The notes under the pieces are model-generated. The model saw only the letters and a list, made by a program, of their open reading frames with translations, made no database searches and was not told the DNA's origin. This document shows positions 58,954 to 64,000 of a DNA stretch of 64,000 nucleotides, in pieces (the first letter of the stretch is position 1; every line of letters begins with the position of its first letter). This stretch comes from Rhodocyclaceae bacterium. Lineage in GTDB: Bacteria; Pseudomonadota; Gammaproteobacteria; Burkholderiales; Rhodocyclaceae. The stretch lies in the NCBI GenBank assembly GCA_026646875.1, contig JAPKHL010000002.1, forward strand, positions 1 through 64,000, given 5' to 3'. The position numbers and the translations under genes were made by a program.

Positions 58954-59886
58954 TCAGACCGCCCCTCCCGGCTTGCCGCTCGCGATACGCGGGGCGTCGA
59001 CGATCGCCTCGCGCAGGCATTCCGCCAGGCGCCGCACGCCCGGACCGGCGAAGGCGGGATCGGCAAGCACCAGATAGAGTTCGACGTAGCGGCTTTCCGC
59101 GCCGGCGAGCGGCAGCACGCGCAGTTCGTCGCACGCCAGCGCCGCGCCGATGCGCGTCTCCGGCAGCCAGGCGAAGCCGTGGCCGGAACGCACCGCTTCG
59201 ATCGAGGTCGCCATGTCGCTGACCGTCCAGCGCTGGTCGACCTCGACCGTTGCCGAGCGGCGGTCGCGCATCGCCCCGGTGGCGCGGACCGTCAGGTGCC
59301 GGTGCGCGCGCAGGTCGGCATGCTCGAGCGGCCGCCCGAGGCGGTGCAGCGGATGCGCCGGACTGGCCACGGCCAGCAGACGGACGCGCATCAGCGCATG
59401 CCCGAGAAAGCCCGGCGGAATCTGCGGCGTGATGGCGATGTCCGCCTGACCGGTGAGCAGGGCCTCGGGCGTGCCGCCGAGGACCGATTCGATCAGCTCG
59501 ATGCGCGTACCCGGGCTTTCCTCGCCGAAACGCGCCAGGGCGGCGAGCAGGCGGTCGGTCGGAAACAGGACCTCGACCGCCAGCCCGATCTCGGCCTCCC
59601 ACCCCGCCGAGAGGCGACGGGCCGCCAGCTCGAGCTCGCCGGCCTCGGCCACGAGCGCCTGCGCCCGCCGGTAGAGCATGCGGCCGGTCGGCGTGAGCAC
59701 CGCCCGTCTCCCCTCCGGCACGAAGGCCCGGACGCCGAGCAGCGCCTCGATCTTCTGCACGGCGTAAGTGACCGCCGACTGGCTCTTGTGCAAGGTTTCC
59801 GCCGCCTGCGCGTAACCGCCGGCATCGACCACGGCGATCAGGGCGCGCCATTGGTCGAGCGTGATCGTTGGGTTCATCGAATTCAT
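58954..59886 (-). CDS. LysR-family transcriptional regulator
   Basis: 310 residues. N-terminal winged HTH: TLDQWRALIAVVDAGGYAQA, LHKSQSAVTYAVQKIEALLG and RRAVLTPTGRMLYRRAQ, then a type II periplasmic-binding-like effector domain. It is divergent from the azoreductase and pirin genes with 98 bases between, the usual LysR layout, so these are likely targets. The effector is unknown. A second ATG three codons downstream is possible. Confidence 0.92.
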   Translation of the reverse strand: MNSMNPTITLDQWRALIAVVDAGGYAQAAETLHKSQSAVTYAVQKIEALLGVRAFVPEGRRAVLTPTGRMLYRRAQALVAEAGELELAARRLSAGWEAEIGLAVEVLFPTDRLLAALARFGEESPGTRIELIESVLGGTPEALLTGQADIAITPQIPPGFLGHALMRVRLLAVASPAHPLHRLGRPLEHADLRAHRHLTVRATGAMRDRRSATVEVDQRWTVSDMATSIEAVRSGHGFAWLPETRIGAALACDELRVLPLAGAESRYVELYLVLADPAFAGPGVRRLAECLREAIVDAPRIASGKPGGAV

Positions 59887-59984
59887 TCAACAAACTGATT
59901 GATAACCGCTGAATTTTGATCTTTTTTATCTGACACGCAAATAGTTAAATGAGCTCACCCCAACCCTTCACCGAGGAGACCGAG

Positions 59985-60593
59985 ATGAGCACCACCCCCA
60001 CCCTGCTTTCCCTGCAATCGAGCCTGTTCTCGCACGACGGCCAGTCGAGCCGCCTCGCCGCGCGCTTCGTGGCGGCCTGGCGGGAACGCCACCCGGACGG
60101 CACGGTGATCGAGCGCGACCTGGCGCGCGAGCCGGTACCGCATCTCGACGCCGAGCGCTTCCAGGCCTTCCTCGCGGCGCCCGAAGCGCGCACCCCGGCC
60201 CAGGCGGCAGTCGTCGCCGACTCCGACGCCCTGATCGACGAATGGCGCCGGGCCGATGCGGTGGCCATCGCGCTGCCGACGTACAACTTCGGCATCCCCT
60301 CGACGCTGAAGGCCTATTTCGATCACCTCGCCCGCGCCGGCGTGACCTTCCGCTACACCGAGAACGGTCCGGTCGGCCTGCTCGGCGCGCGACCGGTGCA
60401 TCTCTTCGTCGCGCGGGGCGGCGTTCTCGCCGCCGGCAGCGATCACCAGACGCCCTACGTGCGCCAATTCCTCGCCTTCCTCGGCATGACCGAGGTCAAC
60501 GTGGTCCATGCCGAGGGACTGGCGCTCGGCGAGGCGCAGCGCGACGCCGCGCTCGCCGAGGCCGGACGGCGGATCGACCGGCTGGCGGCCTGA
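59985..60593 (+). CDS. azoR: FMN-dependent NADH-azoreductase
   Basis: 202 residues, flavodoxin-like fold: TLLSLQSSLFSHDGQSSRLA at the N-terminus, ADAVAIALPTYNFGIPSTLK and FVARGGVLAAGS with the FMN loops. AzoR enzymes reduce quinones and azo compounds in the cytoplasm. GAGGAG stands before ATG59985; an in-frame ATG at 59949 is less likely. It is followed 14 bases later by a pirin gene and is divergent from a LysR gene. Confidence 0.92.
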   Translation: MSTTPTLLSLQSSLFSHDGQSSRLAARFVAAWRERHPDGTVIERDLAREPVPHLDAERFQAFLAAPEARTPAQAAVVADSDALIDEWRRADAVAIALPTYNFGIPSTLKAYFDHLARAGVTFRYTENGPVGLLGARPVHLFVARGGVLAAGSDHQTPYVRQFLAFLGMTEVNVVHAEGLALGEAQRDAALAEAGRRIDRLAA

Positions 60594-60607
60594 GGAAGGA
60601 GCGGACC

Positions 60608-61453
60608 ATGGACCTCCGGACCCTGCGGTCGACGATCGCCTCGCGTGCCACTGCCGACGGTGCCGGCGTGCGCCTGCGGCGCAGCCTGGGCCGGGCACCC
60701 GGCCTGCGCGCCGACCCCTTCCTGATGCTCGACGAGTTCTCCTCCGACGATCCGCGCGACTACATCGGCGGCTTTCCCGCACACCCCCACCGCGGTTTCG
60801 AGACGGTCACCTACATGCTCGCCGGCCACTTCCTGCACGAGGACCATCTCGGCCATCGCGGCCACCTGCGCAGTGGCGGCGCACAATGGATGACCGCCGG
60901 ACGCGGCATCATCCACTCCGAAATGCCGCAGCAGGCGGCAGGCCGCGTACACGGCTTCCAGCTCTGGATCAACCTGCCCGCGCGCGAAAAGATGAAGCCC
61001 GCGGCCTACCGCGACCTGCAGCCGGAGGACATTCCGCAGGCGACGCGGGCGGACGGCGCCAGCGTGCGCCTGATCGCCGGCGGCCTCGACTTCGACGGGC
61101 AGCGGATCGAAGGCCCGGTACAGGGCCTGAGCACGGCGCCGCTGTTCGCCGACGTGCGCCTGCCCGCCGGCGCGGAATTCCGCCATGCCCTCCCGGCAAC
61201 GCACACGGCCTTCGTCTACCCCTATGCGGGCAGCCTCCGCATCGGCGACCAGACCCTGCCGCCGCACACCGTCGGCCTGCTTTCCCCGGGCGAATGGATC
61301 GACCTCGCCGCCACCGGCGAGCCCGCCGCCTTCCTGCTGCTCGCGGCATCCCCGCTGGGTGAACCGGTCGTCCAGTACGGACCGTTCGTCATGAACACGC
61401 AGGCGGAAATCGAACAGGCGATCCACGACTATCAGGCCGGCACGCTGGCCTGA
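60608..61453 (+). CDS. pirin family protein
   Basis: 281 residues. Cupin motifs with the iron ligands are in FPAHPHRGFETVTYMLAGHF and GRGIIHSEMPQQ (His in PHRGFE, HxE in IHSEM), and FQLWINLPAREKM follows. Bacterial pirins can act as quercetinases or redox-linked regulators. Together with azoR in one unit it suggests response to quinones or electrophiles under the adjacent LysR regulator. Confidence 0.9.
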   Translation: MDLRTLRSTIASRATADGAGVRLRRSLGRAPGLRADPFLMLDEFSSDDPRDYIGGFPAHPHRGFETVTYMLAGHFLHEDHLGHRGHLRSGGAQWMTAGRGIIHSEMPQQAAGRVHGFQLWINLPAREKMKPAAYRDLQPEDIPQATRADGASVRLIAGGLDFDGQRIEGPVQGLSTAPLFADVRLPAGAEFRHALPATHTAFVYPYAGSLRIGDQTLPPHTVGLLSPGEWIDLAATGEPAAFLLLAASPLGEPVVQYGPFVMNTQAEIEQAIHDYQAGTLA

Positions 61454-61626
61454 GGACGGCGTCCCGCAGCGGTCGGCGGCCCACCGGAGAGCCGCCGGCG
61501 CCGCCCGCCGCGCGGCGCAATCCATCGGCATTTTCTGATTGATCGCCCCCGGGCTATCGTCAGGCTGGCATCGATATACCAAAAGGCATAGACTGAACCT
61601 TCGCACGCTGCGTCTGTCCACCCTGC

Positions 61627-64000
61627 ATGAACGACCGTCCGATGCTATCGCCATCCACTGCCACCGCAGCGACCTGCCAGCTCGCCCTGCTCGAGGCGAT
61701 TCTTGGCGCGCCCACGGAGATCGGCATCCTGGCGACCGACACCGATTTCGTGATCCAGCGCTGCAATCCGATTGCCGCATCGCTGTTCGGGATGCCGGCG
61801 GAGGCGCTGATCGGGCGCACGGTGCCGCAGGTGCACGACGAGATCGGCGTCGATAACGGGCGCTTCCGTCACGCCGTGGCGCTCGCCGTCGAGCGGGGCG
61901 AGTACCGTTTCCCGCAGCGGGTGCAGGTGAATGGGGTCACCCATCACCTCGATTCGCGCCTGCTGCCGCTGCGCGATGCCGGCGGCGCGCTGTGCGGCTT
62001 CACCCTGCTCGCGCGCGACCAGACCCGGCTGCGCGAGGCCGAGGATATGCAGCGCAAGCTGAGCCGTGCCGTCGAGCAGAGTCCGGTGTCGATCATCATC
62101 ACCGATCCGCGCGGGAACATCGAATACGTCAATGCCCGCTTCACGCAGATCACCGGTTACGGCTCCGATGAGGTGGTCGGCCGGCGCATGGGGCTGCTCA
62201 AGTCCGGACAGACCCCCGACAGCACCTACGGCATGCTCTGGCAAACGGTGCTCGCCGGTCGCGAGTGGTCGGGGGAGCTGCTCAACCGCCGCAAGAACGG
62301 CGAGCTGTACTGGGATTCGGTGCACATCATGCCGGTGCTCGATGCCGACGGCACGGTCACCCATTTCGTCAGCATGCAGGAGGACATCACCGCCCGCAAG
62401 CAGGCGGCGCTGCAGCTCGGCGAGAGCGAGTCGCGCTTTCGCGCGATCTTCGAGAATTCGCGCGACGCCATCCTGCTGCTGCGCGGCGAGCAGTGCGCCT
62501 TCGTCAATCCGGCGTGCGCGCGGATGTTCGGTTTTGCCGCGCCGGAGGATGTCGTCGACCGCTCGGCGCTCGATCTCTTCGCCCCGCGCTCGCGCGCCAT
62601 GGTGCGCGAGAACATCCGCCGCCGCGGCGCCGGCGAGGCGGCGCCGATCGCCTACGAGGCGCACGGCCTGCGCCATGCGGGCAACGACGGACAGGACAAG
62701 GGACACGGCGAGGGGCAGGACGAGGAGTTCGACATCGAGTTGCGCGTTTCCACTTACGCGCACGCGGGCGAGCAGTACATCCTGACGCTGATCCGCGACA
62801 TCAGCGAGCGCAAGCGCGACGAGGAGAAGCTGCGCCTGTGGGCCACCGTTTTCGAGAACAGCGGCGAGGCGGTGATGATCACCGACGCGGACAACCGCAT
62901 CGTCCTGGTCAACGAGGCCTTCACGCGGATCACCGGCTACGCGGCCGACGAGGTGGTCGGCCACAATCCGAGCCTGCTCGGTTCGGGGCGCCACGATCAT
63001 GCCTTCTTCCAGCAGATGTGGCAGTCGCTGCGCAGCCGCCACCACTGGCAGGGCGAGATCTGGGACCGGCGCAAGAATGGCGAGGTGTATCCGAAGTGGC
63101 TCGGCATCTCGGCGGTGAGCGATGCGGGCGGCGCGCTCAGCCACTACGTGGCGATCTTTTCCGACATCAGCGAGCGCAAGGCGGCGCAGGACCGCATCGA
63201 ATACCTGGCGCACCACGATCCGCTGACCGGCCTGCCCAACCGCCTGCTGCTGCGCGACCGCTTCGTGCAGGCGGCGGCGCAGGCGGAGCGCACGCAGCAG
63301 CGGGTGGCCCTGCTCTTTCTCGATCTCGACCGCTTCAAGACGGTCAACGATTCGCTCGGTCACCCGGTCGGCGACCGCCTGCTGCAGGCTCTCGCGGGTC
63401 GCCTGGGTGGCTGCGTGCGCGAGGCCGACACGATCAGCCGCCAGGGCGGTGACGAATTCATCGTGATTGCCGGCGATCTGCCGACGCCGGAAGCCGCCGC
63501 CGGGATCGCCCAGAAGATCCTCGAGCACCTGCATCCGCAGTTCGAGATCGACGGCCATGTGCTGAGCGCCAGCTTCTCGATCGGCATCAGCCTGTTTCCC
63601 GACGACGGACACGATTTCGACACGCTGCTGCAGAAGGCCGATACCGCGATGTACCACGCCAAGGACGCGGGGCGTAACGCCTACCGCTTCTATACCGAGC
63701 AGATGAACGTCGATGCGCTGGAGCGCCTGCTGATCCAGAACCGGATACGCAAGGCCGTCGAGCAGCGGGAATTCGTGCTGCACTACCAGCCGCAGGTCGA
63801 GCTTGCCAGCGGACGCATCACCGGGGTGGAGGCCCTGTTGCGCTGGAACAACCCTGAACTGGGTCTGGTCGCGCCGGCCCGCTTCATCCCGATCGCCGAG
63901 GAAAGCGGGCAGATCGTCGCACTCGGCGAATGGGTGCTGCACGAGGCCTGCCGGCAGGGGCAGGCCTGGCGCGAGGCCGGCCTGCCGCCACTGACCATGG
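61627..64000 (+). CDS. multi-PAS GGDEF-EAL protein, truncated by window end
   Basis: 791 codons are visible without a stop. Four PAS domains in tandem (first near residue 25, then LSRAVEQSPVSIIITDPRGN, FRAIFENSRDAILLLRGEQC and WATVFENSGEAVMITDADNR) are followed by a GGDEF domain with intact active site (RQGGDEFIV, GGDEF at 607-611) and a READ I-site nine residues before it, then the start of an EAL domain with GVEALLRW (Glu735). Domain order suggests a cytoplasmic sensor able to make and possibly break down c-di-GMP. No membrane helix is present in the visible part. The ATG has no strong ribosome site. Confidence 0.93.
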   Translation, partial: MNDRPMLSPSTATAATCQLALLEAILGAPTEIGILATDTDFVIQRCNPIAASLFGMPAEALIGRTVPQVHDEIGVDNGRFRHAVALAVERGEYRFPQRVQVNGVTHHLDSRLLPLRDAGGALCGFTLLARDQTRLREAEDMQRKLSRAVEQSPVSIIITDPRGNIEYVNARFTQITGYGSDEVVGRRMGLLKSGQTPDSTYGMLWQTVLAGREWSGELLNRRKNGELYWDSVHIMPVLDADGTVTHFVSMQEDITARKQAALQLGESESRFRAIFENSRDAILLLRGEQCAFVNPACARMFGFAAPEDVVDRSALDLFAPRSRAMVRENIRRRGAGEAAPIAYEAHGLRHAGNDGQDKGHGEGQDEEFDIELRVSTYAHAGEQYILTLIRDISERKRDEEKLRLWATVFENSGEAVMITDADNRIVLVNEAFTRITGYAADEVVGHNPSLLGSGRHDHAFFQQMWQSLRSRHHWQGEIWDRRKNGEVYPKWLGISAVSDAGGALSHYVAIFSDISERKAAQDRIEYLAHHDPLTGLPNRLLLRDRFVQAAAQAERTQQRVALLFLDLDRFKTVNDSLGHPVGDRLLQALAGRLGGCVREADTISRQGGDEFIVIAGDLPTPEAAAGIAQKILEHLHPQFEIDGHVLSASFSIGISLFPDDGHDFDTLLQKADTAMYHAKDAGRNAYRFYTEQMNVDALERLLIQNRIRKAVEQREFVLHYQPQVELASGRITGVEALLRWNNPELGLVAPARFIPIAEESGQIVALGEWVLHEACRQGQAWREAGLPPLTM

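Overview
The window looks like a chromosomal segment of a GC-rich, denitrifying betaproteobacterium of the Rhodocyclales type (Azospira/Thauera/Azonexus-like). The evidence is two cytochrome cd1 nitrite reductases, FNR/Dnr-type boxes, several small c-type cytochromes, many cyclic-di-GMP proteins, a phasin-like protein and the queA-tgt-yajC-secD-secF order. The genus is an inference; no rRNA is present. I see no transposase, integrase, CRISPR array or phage genes.

Layout. 0.1-9.6 kb is a copper/denitrification block: a membrane-anchored hypothetical protein, a Sco protein and a PCu(A)C chaperone; an OprC/NosA-type TonB-dependent copper receptor behind a perfect FNR-type box; an ExbD-ExbB-TonB set; two small cytochromes c and nirS copy 1; and a NirE-type uroporphyrinogen methyltransferase, divergent from nirS across a second FNR-type box. 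9.6-16.3 kb is housekeeping: menA, tRNA-Leu(CAA), queA, tgt, yajC, secD, secF. 16.4-20.3 kb carries a cytochrome b561, a cyclic-di-GMP-I (GEMM) riboswitch leading into a PAS-GGDEF-EAL protein with a ruined GGDEF site and an intact EAL site, and a cytochrome c'. 20.4-28 kb has purB and small neighbours, a GST, an orphan amino-acid-type binding protein, a norE/norF-like pair, a divergent MocR regulator with a long dyad operator candidate, and a LigB-type dioxygenase.

28.1-41.8 kb is a copper/silver efflux island: CzcN-like, DUF2933-like, Cu(I) P-type ATPase, Met-rich periplasmic protein, cytochrome c, CusA, CusB (with a fused CusF domain), CusC, CusF, CusR/CusS and a CzcE-like protein. Three related sequence boxes lie in front of three of its transcription units and suggest one CusR regulon. 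42.1-44.6 kb carries nirS copy 2 with its own FNR-type box and a degenerate RegA/ActR-type response regulator. 44.7-51.5 kb has ccoG with a tiny coupled gene, then a minus-strand run nudJ - unknown secreted protein - mnmA - flippase-like - DprE1-like - DprE2-like. 51.6-58.2 kb holds ilvE, a zinc-finger protein, waaF, an NTF2-like protein, phosphomannomutase and two tandem EAL-HDOD proteins. 58.2-64 kb holds a phasin-like protein, a LysR regulator divergent from azoR and a pirin, and a PAS-GGDEF-EAL protein cut by the window end.

How it fits together. The predicted theme is respiration without oxygen and control of copper. Anaerobic FNR/Dnr-type sites precede copper uptake and both nirS genes. 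The Sco and PCu(A)C proteins would deliver copper in the periplasm, and the Cus/CopA island would remove excess. The most notable non-coding element is the riboswitch in front of a predicted c-di-GMP phosphodiesterase, which implies a feedback loop on the second messenger.
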